This document shows, piece by piece, positions 22,649 to 30,805 of a DNA stretch of 57,327 bases. The position numbers and the translations under genes were made by a program. A model generated the notes under the pieces. That model worked only from the letters and a program-made list of their open reading frames with translations, was not told where the DNA came from and did no database searches. The DNA lies in IMG/VR virus record IMGVR_UViG_3300002145_000154, positions 1 to 57,327 of that record. The stretch is one strand, 5' to 3'. The stretch is from a virus. Within the stretch, counting starts at the first letter, position 1. The number at the start of each line of letters is the position of its first letter.

Positions 22649-22865
22649 GTTTGCTCGGACACTTACTGTTGTGGCAATTGTCGTAAATGAACCCTCTGTG
22701 AACCATTCCGCAATCTGGACAAGTCCAGACTCTCAATTCTTTTGACAATCCCTTTCCATTACAAGGAACACACCGACTTCCAGAGGATGCAACTCCGGTT
22801 CCACTACAGGCAATACAAGAAGAGACAGGTTTCTCTTCCTTTTTCTTACGAACTGGGGCAGGCAT
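22509..22865 (-). CDS. Zinc-finger protein, DnaJ-type CxxCxGxG
   Basis: 118 residues. CIACSGTG (17-24) and CVPCNGKG (32-39) are two CxxCxGxG repeats as in the DnaJ central domain; CPDCG follows. The C-terminal half is Lys/Ser-rich (SPTKKTFSKKKAALKAKSPI) and overlaps the polymerase start. The J-domain is absent. It may tether the polymerase, or be fused to it by frameshift; no slippery site was seen. Confidence 0.65.
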   Translation of the reverse strand: MPAPVRKKKEEKPVSSCIACSGTGVASSGSRCVPCNGKGLSKELRVWTCPDCGMVHRGFIYDNCHNSKCPSKHAEAKTPNPSPTKKTFSKKKAALKAKSPIRKGSPKPVSIGEEMDLD

Positions 22866-22874
22866 ATTTCATTC

Positions 22875-23927
22875 CTAAATGAATACTGTCAAGTCTTTTG
22901 CAGCACGAGTGATTCCTGTGTAGAGCCATTTTGATTGGTTCCACCTGCCTGCCTGAGCGATAAGAGCAACTCTGTTCCACTCAGACCCTTGTGATGCGTG
23001 AACTGTGATCCCAAAAGCATAATCGACAGCTGCGACTTTGCCTCTCAGGCAACGGAGATTTTCCCAGACGAGAGATTTCGGATCAAGCAATCCTCTGGTC
23101 CAGAGCTTGAGATTTCTGGGACCGGTCTCTCCGGCGAATTTCACCACACAATCAGCTCTGTAATGTTCTACGGATAGAACCTTGAGAACATCCAGCAACT
23201 GTCCATTATACAGTCCAAGAGAAGGATCATTACACTTGATGATCAACCTGTCTCCAGGACAAATAGGTTGGTTGAACCCGAGAACTTCTCTGTGTACCTG
23301 ATTGATTTCAACTCTGGTTCGATTGTACCCACAGAGATAGATATCAGGTTCTATGTCTAGAGAAGCTAGACTAGAGAACGGAACAACTCTGCAACCGGGA
23401 GTCTCTGAGAGACGAAGCGGAATGCCTCTTCTTACTTGAGTTGCCAACCGAATGATTGGTGAGTCTTCAGCTTGTCTATGAATCTCTTCGAGAAGAATGT
23501 CTGGATTCTCCAAGAGATTTACTGAGCTGTCGTTCACCGGCTCTAATTGTCCTGGATCACCAACCGAGAGGATCGGGATTTCATAAGAGAGCAAATCTCT
23601 GTAGAGCAGTCTCCCAACCATTGAGCCTTCGTCAATAATGAAACAATCACACTCTGGATCATCTTTCAAGTAGAACTCACCGCTCTCAGAGTCCCATTGA
23701 TAGATAGATGAATGGATGGTCTGAGCAGTCACTCCCTTTTCTCTGAGAACAGCTGCTGCTTTTCCGGTGAAGGTGACGACACGAGAGTTTTTGGTCTGTC
23801 TCACAACGTCCTTGATTACTGTTGTCTTGCCTGTACCTGCATAGCCAGCAACCGTTGCCGAGTCTCCCTTGTTTAGTGCTGTCACGGAGAAGTCAATGGC
23901 TTCTCGTTGCTCCGTTGTGTATTCCAT
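22875..23927 (-). CDS. SF1 DNA helicase, RecD/Dda-like
   Basis: 350 residues. Walker A GYAGTGKTT (28-36), VVTFTGKAAAVL motif Ia, FIIDEGSMVG motif II, GDPGQLEPV motif III, ITVHASQGSEW motif V and YTGITRAAKDL motif VI. This set identifies a small 5'-3' helicase like T4 Dda. It works in origin opening, recombination or protein displacement. It is downstream of a 253-bp leader with a strong hairpin. Confidence 0.9.
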   Translation of the reverse strand: MEYTTEQREAIDFSVTALNKGDSATVAGYAGTGKTTVIKDVVRQTKNSRVVTFTGKAAAVLREKGVTAQTIHSSIYQWDSESGEFYLKDDPECDCFIIDEGSMVGRLLYRDLLSYEIPILSVGDPGQLEPVNDSSVNLLENPDILLEEIHRQAEDSPIIRLATQVRRGIPLRLSETPGCRVVPFSSLASLDIEPDIYLCGYNRTRVEINQVHREVLGFNQPICPGDRLIIKCNDPSLGLYNGQLLDVLKVLSVEHYRADCVVKFAGETGPRNLKLWTRGLLDPKSLVWENLRCLRGKVAAVDYAFGITVHASQGSEWNRVALIAQAGRWNQSKWLYTGITRAAKDLTVFI

Positions 23928-24022
23928 GATTTCCTGACCAAAGGTCTGTTCTCGAACTGTGTTAGCTGTTTCGCGAATGAAGCGAACACTTATTTCATGG
24001 CTGCTACCGATCCATCAAAAGA

Positions 24023-24085
24023 ACCAGACACTGGATTCCCCTAACAAGACCTCCTCCCCTGAAATCTTGTTTTCCAGTGTCTGGT
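24023..24085. other. Long stem-loop in 5' leader of helicase operon
   Basis: A perfect 13-bp stem, ACCAGACACTGGA (24023-24035) with TCCAGTGTCTGGT (24073-24085), encloses a 7-bp stem AACAAGA/TCTTGTT (24043-24049, 24065-24071). On the minus strand the loop displays GGGGAGGAGG. The gap 23928-24180 has no convincing gene; the stem may terminate, attenuate or protect the transcript. Confidence 0.7.
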
Positions 24086-24180
24086 CTAGTGACCACAGCG
24101 ATCATCCTTGTAGCCTCGTCATGAGACCCGCTTCCCTGCCTGTTAGTCACACTCCTGTCACCATCTTGGTGTCTCTATCT

Positions 24181-25251
24181 TTACTCAGGTTCGATTTCAG
24201 ACCAAGGAACTGAAACGTAGACCTTCCCTCCGACCTTTGCCTTGAGACTGACCTTCTGGCTCTTGGCAAGCACTTTCGTCACTGAGCACTCCACAGCTTT
24301 CTTGGATTTCGGTGGCATGTAGAGATAGACTTCCCCAACTTCTGGTGACCACTCCTCTTCCTCTGTTGCTTCCTCTTCTGTTACTCCTCTGAGAGCTGAT
24401 GCAACCTCGGTCCAGGTCTCGACAGTATCGGTGTCGAACTCAGCCTCTTCAGCCAGTTCTGTCAGACGAACTTGGGCATCTTCGTCACCATCATCAGCAG
24501 CAGCACCTAGAGCTTGGAGATCTTCTTCTTCTCCTTCTTCCTCTGTTACTTCTTCTTCTTCTCCTTCTTCCTCTGTTGCTTCTTCCTCTGTTACTTCTTC
24601 CTCTTCTTCCTCGGGTTCAGGTTTTGGTTTTGGTGAGGTCTTCTTTTTTCCTTTCGGAACTTCCTCTACGACATCATCCTCTTCCACGTCGTCTGAGTCT
24701 TCAGGGTCATGATCAACAGCTCCATTCCATTCGTGGTTGATTGATCCCTGCCGAGTTGCCCCTGCGGCGTCCGTGTACTCTCCCCCACCCCAGGTTCGGA
24801 AACGGAATGTCGGAGCTTCACCGACCAAAACTTCACAAACTTCCTCCAGCTCTGATCCATCGATCTCTGAGGTGTCAAGACCCAACAGCCGGAGCTGGTT
24901 GAGGACCCAAGCATAGTGATCATCGAACGTCGCACGTTTTCGCTCTGGTGTGTCACAGAGAGGTTCTGGACCGATTTGAGTGTTGAGTCCTTCGATCTGA
25001 ATTCCGTCGTGTTTCTTTGGCTCAAGGACGGTTCCTTGCGCCATAAAGAAAACTTCGCCTTGCATTTTTCCAGTCTTGTAGGTGCCGAACTGAATAGATT
25101 TCAGTCGGGCAATACCCAGCTCAATTCCCGAAGGAAGACCTGCTCCTGCGGAGACGGCTGTTACGTCATCCTTATGAGCCTCGTGAGCCTTTGCTAAACG
25201 GCTGCCGAGTTTTGCCGCCAACACACCACCACTTGACTTTTGCTTCGCCAT
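24181..25251 (-). CDS. Acidic protein, possible ssDNA-binding protein
   Basis: 356 residues. Residues 35-150 look beta-rich (IARLKSIQFGTYKTGKMQGE, then FFMAQGTVLEP) as in phage single-strand-binding proteins. Then follows a Lys/Pro bridge and a long Glu/Thr repeat region (EEVTEEEATEEEGEEEE), and a C-terminal small barrel (WSPEVGEVYLYMPPKSKKAV). Acidic tails of SSBs recruit replication partners. It lies between the recombinase-like and the helicase genes. The call rests on layout, not on diagnostic residues. Confidence 0.5.
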   Translation of the reverse strand: MAKQKSSGGVLAAKLGSRLAKAHEAHKDDVTAVSAGAGLPSGIELGIARLKSIQFGTYKTGKMQGEVFFMAQGTVLEPKKHDGIQIEGLNTQIGPEPLCDTPERKRATFDDHYAWVLNQLRLLGLDTSEIDGSELEEVCEVLVGEAPTFRFRTWGGGEYTDAAGATRQGSINHEWNGAVDHDPEDSDDVEEDDVVEEVPKGKKKTSPKPKPEPEEEEEEVTEEEATEEEGEEEEVTEEEGEEEDLQALGAAADDGDEDAQVRLTELAEEAEFDTDTVETWTEVASALRGVTEEEATEEEEWSPEVGEVYLYMPPKSKKAVECSVTKVLAKSQKVSLKAKVGGKVYVSVPWSEIEPE

Positions 25252-25295
25252 GTTCTAATCCACCTTGTCAGAAGAAAGAAAGAAAGACAGAGATT

Positions 25296-26156
25296 TCAAC
25301 CAGAGTGGTTGATGATCTCCATGAGTTTATCATAGTCCGGATCAACGATCAGTTCTGGCAGTTCTGTTCCTTTTGGCATCCGGAACTTTGTTGTGTAGAT
25401 ATCGTCTGGTCCTGTCCTTAGACAGAACTCGACTGAACCAGAACGCGACGTCTTGATCTTCGTTTTGCCAGCAATCTTCACCTCCTTTTCTACCATTTCA
25501 GCTCGTTTGAATGTTTGACATATGTAGTCACAGGCTGGATTCAACCATCCGGCCAACGACGGAGTCAGAGCAGCTCCTACATACGGAAGAAGAAGATCAG
25601 CAGTATCTCCGTCTGGAACACTTTCACGCTCTTGAGCAACGATCACAACGTTACATGATAGATTCAAGAGCATCCTGAACAACTCTTTGCACTGCGCAGT
25701 GCACTGCCCATACTGCTGTTGTGAGGCCAAACCCCAAGACTTCTGGACAGGGATCTCATCGACTCCAAGGATCTCCCCCAGGACCTTGTCCTGAAGACCA
25801 GTACTGTGGTCGAGCACTACTGTAGCAAATCGACCTGTCTCAGCTTGTTGCTCACAGAGGTCTTTGATCTCCAGAGAGTTGTCGATGTTGATCGTCTTGA
25901 TCTTTTTGCGGAGAGCCGGTGTGTTGACAGACCGAAGCTCTCCAGGATTTCGCCCTCCTGAAGCAATGATAGCGAGAATCGGACCCGGAAACGAGGACCA
26001 GAAAGTTGTCTTTCCAGAGGCACTTCTCCCATACAAGAGCATTTTCAATCCTTCGTCCTCGAAGGATATGTCACTGATTCGATCCCAAGCAGAGCCTGAG
26101 GATGCTTTCTTTTTGGTTGCTTTCTTCTTGGGGGACTGGCGGGTCACGACTGGCAA
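25296..26156 (-). CDS. Sak4-like recombination ATPase
   Basis: 286 residues. GRSASGKTT (43-51) is Walker A; FATVVLDHSTG is the Walker B strand; NVVIVAQER the sensor strand. This is the compact RecA-core family (Sak4) that partners with phage SSBs for strand annealing. The N-terminus has a KKKATKKKASS tail like other proteins here. TTG start with AAGGAGGTGA seven bases upstream, a full-strength ribosome site. A role in recombination-dependent replication is likely. Confidence 0.75.
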   Translation of the reverse strand: MPVVTRQSPKKKATKKKASSGSAWDRISDISFEDEGLKMLLYGRSASGKTTFWSSFPGPILAIIASGGRNPGELRSVNTPALRKKIKTINIDNSLEIKDLCEQQAETGRFATVVLDHSTGLQDKVLGEILGVDEIPVQKSWGLASQQQYGQCTAQCKELFRMLLNLSCNVVIVAQERESVPDGDTADLLLPYVGAALTPSLAGWLNPACDYICQTFKRAEMVEKEVKIAGKTKIKTSRSGSVEFCLRTGPDDIYTTKFRMPKGTELPELIVDPDYDKLMEIINHSG

Positions 26157-26350
26157 TCTGTCACCTCCTTTTCTTCCATCATTCTGTGTTTGTTGAGTCC
26201 TGGATCAGAAATGGCTCGGAGCATTCCGATAGCGATACAAGCCCTTAACAAGCAAGAGTAGCATGAGCTGGGAATATCTTGGCCTTCGAGTTCTACGATA
26301 AGACTATCAAGAGAACCATCTACCTCTGTGAGAACATCCTGTAGTTCCAC
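26144..26350 (-). CDS. Hypothetical small protein
   Basis: 68 residues, GTG start with AGGAG seven bases upstream, inside the recombination operon. A hydrophobic Cys-rich centre (SSCYSCLLRACIAIGMLRA) may be a helix. It carries the ribosome site of the next gene in its last codons. Not recognised. Confidence 0.55.
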   Translation of the reverse strand: MELQDVLTEVDGSLDSLIVELEGQDIPSSCYSCLLRACIAIGMLRAISDPGLNKHRMMEEKEVTDCQS

Positions 26351-26351
26351 G

Positions 26352-27515
26352 TTACAGCTCCTGGAACAGTGAATCGACTCTTTGGAGTCCTACTTCAGAC
26401 CCCGAAGACAAGTAGTTGTCTACATCAGCAAACCCTCCCTCTGCTAGGATGTTGTAGAATCCATAAGGAGTTCTCCAATGTAACCAGTTGTAAGCACCTC
26501 CATCTGCTCCGCCGAATGGGTCGAACTTTTCACCTGTTGGTTCTCCTGTTTCAGCGTCAGTGAATCCCTTGACCCAATCGTACCACTCACAAAGTTGTTC
26601 TAAGATCGGAGTAAGAAACTCTTTCTGATATTTGGCGAGGTCTTCAGGCGTGACTTCTGCTGAGAACCGAGTGAAGTATTCCTCCTGACATCCAGATAGG
26701 ATTTCACCAAGTCTGGCAAAGTATCCCTCTTCTGACTCTCCTTGTGGATTTTTGGCCGTTGGTTTGTGAGGACGAATGGAACCCTTCCCTCCACTTAGAG
26801 GCCGCCTTATCACATTATAGCGGACACCAGCAAGCGAATATTTCGCGAGCGTTGGGTGTTCCATCCTGGAGAGAGCCGTGAGATACATCATCGACTGAAG
26901 ATCAAACGTCAGTTGGCGACTGAGAACTTGGCCGTCCACCGAACTTTTGGTCTTGTTTTCTTGGAGATACACAGATTTCTTGCGTCCACGTTTGATCACA
27001 TCCACTGAATCGAACTTTCCACGCAAGAGCACGACACGACCGGAGGGTAGCTCGTATGGGACACGGAACACTTCTTCCTGAAATATTGGTTCCCGATTGA
27101 GCACGTCCTTCTGTTTCTTCCAATAGTCCACATACAACGGGAATTGAATGAGACAAACCTTCCACCACTTCCTGATCTCAGTTTGTTGTAATGGATACTC
27201 TCGACAGAGGTTCTGGCAGTACTTCTTGAGAGGGATTTCGTATGTCTCGTTCCTGGCTAAGTGCTCTTCACAAAGATGCCACATTTGTCCGTACTCAATC
27301 TTCACATCGAATTTCTTAGCAGGACGAAGACCCTCTATCGCTAAGAGTCGGAAGCGTTCTCGGCAAACGAGGAATCGGCTGAGAAGTGATTGAGTGATCC
27401 CATCAACTTCTGGTCCTTTCCAGACTGGTCCTCTTTTCCGGGACTCATTGAAGGACTTGATTTTGTTCTTCAGAGTAGAGAGAGCAGCTGGCTTCTTCTT
27501 CTTAGGACTTGGCAT
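26352..27515 (-). CDS. RecB/Cas4-like PD-(D/E)XK nuclease
   Basis: 387 residues. LSRFLVCRERFRL near the start, RGKFDSVDVI and VYLQENKTKS (the D...E-x-K core, Q following) match the RecB-like exonuclease family (PDDEXK_1). It starts MPSPKKKKPAAL. Such phage nucleases make 3' or 5' tails for the annealase or ATPase nearby, or degrade host DNA. Overlaps the uracil-DNA glycosylase gene by 14 bases. Confidence 0.8.
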   Translation of the reverse strand: MPSPKKKKPAALSTLKNKIKSFNESRKRGPVWKGPEVDGITQSLLSRFLVCRERFRLLAIEGLRPAKKFDVKIEYGQMWHLCEEHLARNETYEIPLKKYCQNLCREYPLQQTEIRKWWKVCLIQFPLYVDYWKKQKDVLNREPIFQEEVFRVPYELPSGRVVLLRGKFDSVDVIKRGRKKSVYLQENKTKSSVDGQVLSRQLTFDLQSMMYLTALSRMEHPTLAKYSLAGVRYNVIRRPLSGGKGSIRPHKPTAKNPQGESEEGYFARLGEILSGCQEEYFTRFSAEVTPEDLAKYQKEFLTPILEQLCEWYDWVKGFTDAETGEPTGEKFDPFGGADGGAYNWLHWRTPYGFYNILAEGGFADVDNYLSSGSEVGLQRVDSLFQEL

Positions 27516-28062
27516 GGATTTCCTCGAATAGGTCTACGAGTTGGACTTCCGTTTTCTGGATGGCCAAACCTTGTTGGGATTGATCAGCTCTCAAGATAAC
27601 AGCTGGATGGATGATCACCACTGGGTCTGTCTCAAGCTCCAACAGCTTCGGAATCCACTTGCCGGGCAACTTCCCGACACAAACGATTTGGGATGGTTGA
27701 CAAAGAACTAAGAGTTCTCTGAGACGTGGGCTACAAGCCTCGATTGCACTTTTTGGTGGTTCGTGAGTCTTCTGGTTGGAATCATCCAATGGGATACATC
27801 CAACCAGATTTGTGAAGGCAATCCTTGGAGGCTCCTCGATATCTGCAAGTCTTATTGCTCTCTCGATTATTTGGTCTAAGAGTTTGCCAGCTGGTCCAAT
27901 AAATGGTTTCCCTAGATCATTTTCAGAAGTTCCAGGAGCCTCTCCAACGAAGAGAACATCGCAAGGGATTTTACCTCTTAGGAGAACAACATTTCGTCGT
28001 TGCTCACAAAGACTGCATTCCTGACAACCAACCCACCGCTCCTTATACTCCTTCCAAGCCAT
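27502..28062 (-). CDS. udg: Uracil-DNA glycosylase, family 4/5 (Fe-S)
   Basis: 186 residues. CQECSLCEQRRN (13-24) starts the iron-sulfur type. VGEAPGTSENDLGKPFIG (39-56) is motif A with the catalytic region E-A-P-G; FTNLVGCIP the base pocket; VVIIHPAVILR the H-P motif. Excises uracil from DNA. In a phage that may carry hydroxymethyl-uracil derivatives, this points to plain uracil being unwanted. Confidence 0.85.
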   Translation of the reverse strand: MAWKEYKERWVGCQECSLCEQRRNVVLLRGKIPCDVLFVGEAPGTSENDLGKPFIGPAGKLLDQIIERAIRLADIEEPPRIAFTNLVGCIPLDDSNQKTHEPPKSAIEACSPRLRELLVLCQPSQIVCVGKLPGKWIPKLLELETDPVVIIHPAVILRADQSQQGLAIQKTEVQLVDLFEEIHAKS

Positions 28063-28312
28063 CGCTATCTTTCTTTTCTAGGAGGGAAAGACAATCTTCC
28101 AGACTAAGAGTCGACAACACCCAATACGTCTTCTTTTCAATGTTCCGGACTTCATACACCTCAATCGGAAAAGGAGAAGACCTAGGAACCTCTTTCCAAG
28201 AGATTTTGACTGGATCAGGAGCTACTGCTTCTAGGACTTGACAACGACGATAAGGTTCCAAAGTTCCATGAAGACAGCCTCCTAAGCAAAGCAAGCCAGT
28301 GTCTGAGGTCAT
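28043..28312 (-). CDS. Hypothetical protein
   Basis: 89 residues. Cys/Gly-rich start (LLCLGGCLHGTLEPYRRC), then an alpha/beta part (IEVYEVRNIEKKTYWVLSTL). Overlaps the glycosylase start by 20 bases. Function unknown. Confidence 0.55.
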   Translation of the reverse strand: MTSDTGLLCLGGCLHGTLEPYRRCQVLEAVAPDPVKISWKEVPRSSPFPIEVYEVRNIEKKTYWVLSTLSLEDCLSLLEKKDSDGLEGV

Positions 28313-28328
28313 TGTTTCTACACTCTTT

Positions 28329-28778
28329 TCAGTTTGTTTCTAAGTGCTTCCTGTACAGCACACTCCTCTGTTTACCATTCCTGCATTGTTTGATTACTGA
28401 GTGAGGGATACCGCGATGTTCTAGTATTTTGATCTGAACAGGTTTTGGCTGGTTCTTAAATTTCGTTGTGACCTGTCTGATACCCACTGGATGGTATGGT
28501 CCTTGCTCTTGTTCCAGATACTCTGCCATTGCTCTGAGAACTTCTGGTAAGTCCTGAGAGAGCGTCGCACACCGTGTGAAGAAGAAATTTTCGACCTTTC
28601 CAAGGAGGGCATTTCCCTCTCTGGAAACGACTCCCCTGATTCTCCCTGAGCGGTGATCGTGGTCTACAACAGGCTCGTATCCCTCTGCCTTCAGTATAGG
28701 GCAAATTTTGGGTGCGTTTTCTTTGCGATAGTTTGGTAGATCCTTCCCTGGGACATAGCCGATCCGTTGTTTAGACAT
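28329..28778 (-). CDS. Endonuclease VII-like Holliday-junction nuclease
   Basis: 149 residues. VVDHDHRSGRIRGVV (37-51) is the DHDH-x-T/S-G-x-x-R-G signature of T4 gp49-type HNH nucleases, followed by GNALLGKVENF. The usual second zinc Cys pair (LC..CN) is changed to VSREGN; C26 and possibly C70 remain, so the zinc site may be lost. Resolves branched DNA before packaging; fits the recombination operon. Confidence 0.7.
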   Translation of the reverse strand: MSKQRIGYVPGKDLPNYRKENAPKICPILKAEGYEPVVDHDHRSGRIRGVVSREGNALLGKVENFFFTRCATLSQDLPEVLRAMAEYLEQEQGPYHPVGIRQVTTKFKNQPKPVQIKILEHRGIPHSVIKQCRNGKQRSVLYRKHLETN

Positions 28779-28802
28779 TGTCAGAATCCTCAGTCCAAGA
28801 AA

Positions 28803-29048
28803 CTATAGAACACTTTCGATTAGATCACGAAACTCCAGGTATTTGCGAATACTATCTCCGGAGATCGCTTCAACCGTAGCACTTCCATTCGGGAGCGTCT
28901 CTCGCAGTAAAACACACCCACAATCGAATCTCGCAGACACAATGCGTCCATCCTCTAAGAGTTGGTGCTTCGCTTCCCCGAATGTTTTTTCAATCTCTTT
29001 GTATCGATGGGGACTTTCTTCAGCGAAAGAAGGTATTCTATCAGTCAT
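28803..29048 (-). CDS. Hypothetical protein
   Basis: 81 residues, mostly helical and charged with a CGC motif (SARFDCGCVLLRETL). ATGA-like overlap with the upstream gene. No family recognised. Confidence 0.55.
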   Translation of the reverse strand: MTDRIPSFAEESPHRYKEIEKTFGEAKHQLLEDGRIVSARFDCGCVLLRETLPNGSATVEAISGDSIRKYLEFRDLIESVL

Positions 29049-29412
29049 TGTCGAATTCCAGATAGACAGGTTGAGTACGTAGACGATCAGCAGAGCGTTG
29101 TCGAGACCTTCTCAGCCTGTTGAGCACTGGCTTCAGGTCGTCCGAAGTCAAACAATGCAACAATGCAGTTTTCAGCGGGCGTGGAAGATGTTGCCAGAAG
29201 TCTTTGACGAATTCGATCGCAGACTCTTGTGTTGGATACGTTGCTATTCGACGACCTGAGGCAAAGTGCGTGATTTCGTACAACTCAGTCTGTGAGGAAG
29301 TCTCAAGGTCAATTCTGTTGTGGACACAGAAGACCTCATTTACGACAACACACGGCACACGAGCAAAACCGTCGGTGTTTTTTAACACGACATATGATAC
29401 AGGTTTTGGCAT
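29041..29412 (-). CDS. Hypothetical protein beginning MPKPV
   Basis: 123 residues. TGATG overlap with the upstream stop. Starts MPKPVSYVVLKNTDG, with the same DNA (TTTGATGCCAAAACC) as the primase and transferase-like starts. The remaining sequence is alpha/beta with a basic C-terminus (LNRLRRSRQRSADRLR). Function unknown. Confidence 0.55.
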   Translation of the reverse strand: MPKPVSYVVLKNTDGFARVPCVVVNEVFCVHNRIDLETSSQTELYEITHFASGRRIATYPTQESAIEFVKDFWQHLPRPLKTALLHCLTSDDLKPVLNRLRRSRQRSADRLRTQPVYLEFDND

Positions 29413-29726
29413 CAAATTGTCTTCCCAAGTTCTTCGCAGATGATTTCAAGCTGTCGGCGGGTGGTATTGGATAGCACACAGATCTCTTCTCCAGACTCAC
29501 TTCTAAGAAAAACTCGTTTAGAGTTCCGTCCCCACACAACTGTCAGCCCATTGTACTCTAGACAGAACAAGTCGTCTTCTTGTCCGTTGATGACCTGGTT
29601 ACTGAATCCCTTGGACTTGATCCAATCTACTGTCACTAGAGCATGTCCACCTCCACTTGCGTCAGGTTCTTTTCTTGCTGGGTTTAGCACGAGGTCTACC
29701 TCTTCGCTTTTTGGGAGGGAAGTCAT
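29412..29726 (-). CDS. Hypothetical protein
   Basis: 104 residues. A helix-strand core (LVTVDWIKSKGFSNQVI, CLEYNGLTVVWGRNSKRVF) recalls small phage accessory proteins. Its first 20 codons overlap the upstream AT-hook gene in another frame, so the true start may be an internal GTG near 29637; that one lacks a well-placed ribosome site. Confidence 0.5.
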   Translation of the reverse strand: MTSLPKSEEVDLVLNPARKEPDASGGGHALVTVDWIKSKGFSNQVINGQEDDLFCLEYNGLTVVWGRNSKRVFLRSESGEEICVLSNTTRRQLEIICEELGKTI

Positions 29727-29997
29727 GGACAGTAACTTTCAACCGATTCCCTTCGTAGGAAATACTCACCGCCTTCCCCAGTTTAACCACTTCATTCCGT
29801 ATCTGCTGAGCCATCCCATGCATCTGACAATCGAAGTCAACTCCATGTTCTAGCACAAACGATTCGTTAGAAAACCACTCTTCCCACGGATATTTCCGTG
29901 CATAAGTAGTTGGGTCACGTTCTTTTCTAGGAACTGGTTCAGTTACAACAGTTCTTTTGAATTCGAACTTCGTTGTTCTCAATGGCTTTCTATGCAT
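29662..29997 (-). CDS. Basic protein with AT-hook-like tail
   Basis: 111 residues. The tail KKRRGRPRAKPSKKRT contains R-G-R-P-R, the AT-hook core, which binds the minor groove of A/T-rich DNA. The middle has FDCQMHGMAQQIRN. ATG 29997; a TTG at 30039 in the same frame is possible. First gene of the long minus-strand operon from 30 kb, hence perhaps a regulator. Confidence 0.6.
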   Translation of the reverse strand: MHRKPLRTTKFEFKRTVVTEPVPRKERDPTTYARKYPWEEWFSNESFVLEHGVDFDCQMHGMAQQIRNEVVKLGKAVSISYEGNRLKVTVHDFPPKKRRGRPRAKPSKKRT

Positions 29998-30074
29998 CTT
30001 TTCTATGATCTCCTTTCCATGTATTCTTCTGACCGTCAATACATCCCCCCTTCCCCCCCTTCATTAGAAGTTTC

Positions 30075-30086
30075 ACCTGATCAGGT
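30075..30086. promoter_or_regulatory. 12-bp palindrome, operator candidate
   Basis: ACCTGATCAGGT is a perfect palindrome upstream of the minus-strand operon start. The gap 29998-30356 has no gene. It also holds C-rich runs at 30045-30060, TATAAT on the minus strand near 30193-30198, and the promoter element at 30270. Confidence 0.4.
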
Positions 30087-30254
30087 CAGGAATTACATGG
30101 GTCAGGAAAGAATGCATTTATCCAGACGAAGCAGAGAGCTAATGTCCTGCGGCCAGGCTGGAGACGGCCTCCCCCACGCTTTCGCGTTCCCGCATTATAG
30201 CTCCGGGGGAAGCCCGAATTTTCTCGTCGCCATTGTCACTAGGCTCGAAAAAGA

Positions 30255-30316
30255 ATTTTGGGAATTTTTCGGAATAGTTCCCCCCAGACTATTTACGGAC
30301 TTCGCCAGTTATACTA
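30255..30316 (+). promoter_or_regulatory. Promoter with palindromic operator, copy 2
   Basis: GGGAATTTTTCGG, then AATAGT (30273-30278) paired with ACTATT (30288-30293) across CCCCCC, then TATACT (30310-30315). Same element order as at 12928 and 33087. The -35 spacing is shorter than at the other copies, so the true -10 may be shifted. It would drive the plus-strand genes from 30357. Confidence 0.55.
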
Positions 30317-30356
30317 AAGTGCGTTCTCGAAGTCAGGGTTCACTAAGGAATTTCAG

Positions 30357-30749
30357 ATGGTAACGCTCAAAGCAGACCCACGAACCTGCACTCGGTGTGC
30401 AGGTGCTGGCAGCAAGCCTAACTGGGTGCCAGAAGATGGACGGTGCTACTTGTGCCGTGGTACTGGTTTTCTGCCCACGATAGCTCAGGTCGTTCGAGAA
30501 AAGATCAAGGGATTTCGGGACCACCTGACAGAGATGGAACAGCACGCTGCTGATCTGAAAATTGTCATAGAAAAGACTCGGTCCCGATTTTGCCGGGACA
30601 AGTGGACTAAGGAGTTGGAAGATTTGCGGACAACTTATCGAGTTGTCCGTGGTCGCCTCGGTCGATTGGAGACAGGGACTGTAGAAAGAGTCACGATTTC
30701 CACACTCCAGGGCACCAAGATTTACCTCTCTTCTGGAGAGACGTTGTGA
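30357..30749 (+). CDS. DnaJ-type zinc-finger protein with coiled coil
   Basis: 130 residues. CTRCAGAG (11-18) and CYLCRGTG (30-37) are two CxxCxGxG knuckles. The following residues 44-95 are charged helices (FRDHLTEMEQHAADLKIVIE), probably a coiled coil. First gene after promoter copy 2. No J-domain. May act as a zinc-dependent adaptor. Confidence 0.65.
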   Translation: MVTLKADPRTCTRCAGAGSKPNWVPEDGRCYLCRGTGFLPTIAQVVREKIKGFRDHLTEMEQHAADLKIVIEKTRSRFCRDKWTKELEDLRTTYRVVRGRLGRLETGTVERVTISTLQGTKIYLSSGETL

Positions 30750-30805
30750 CGTTCCGTGCTGTCATCCCCGACAGCTTTCTTTTCTTTGTGTAGGAGCAAG
30801 CTCTA

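Noticed and set aside
23928-24180. A 33-residue minus-strand ORF in the stem-loop leader
   Set aside because: It runs through the perfect hairpin, and the sequence there is explained better by RNA structure; no support from overlap or known motif.
24399-24740. Plus-strand Leu- and Ser-rich frames over the acidic repeat region
   Set aside because: They are the complement of the Glu/Thr repeat codons of the minus-strand gene; low-complexity shadows without ribosome sites.
30045-30060. C-rich tract as replication origin
   Set aside because: No iterons or A/T-rich melting region of defined pattern nearby; composition alone is not evidence.
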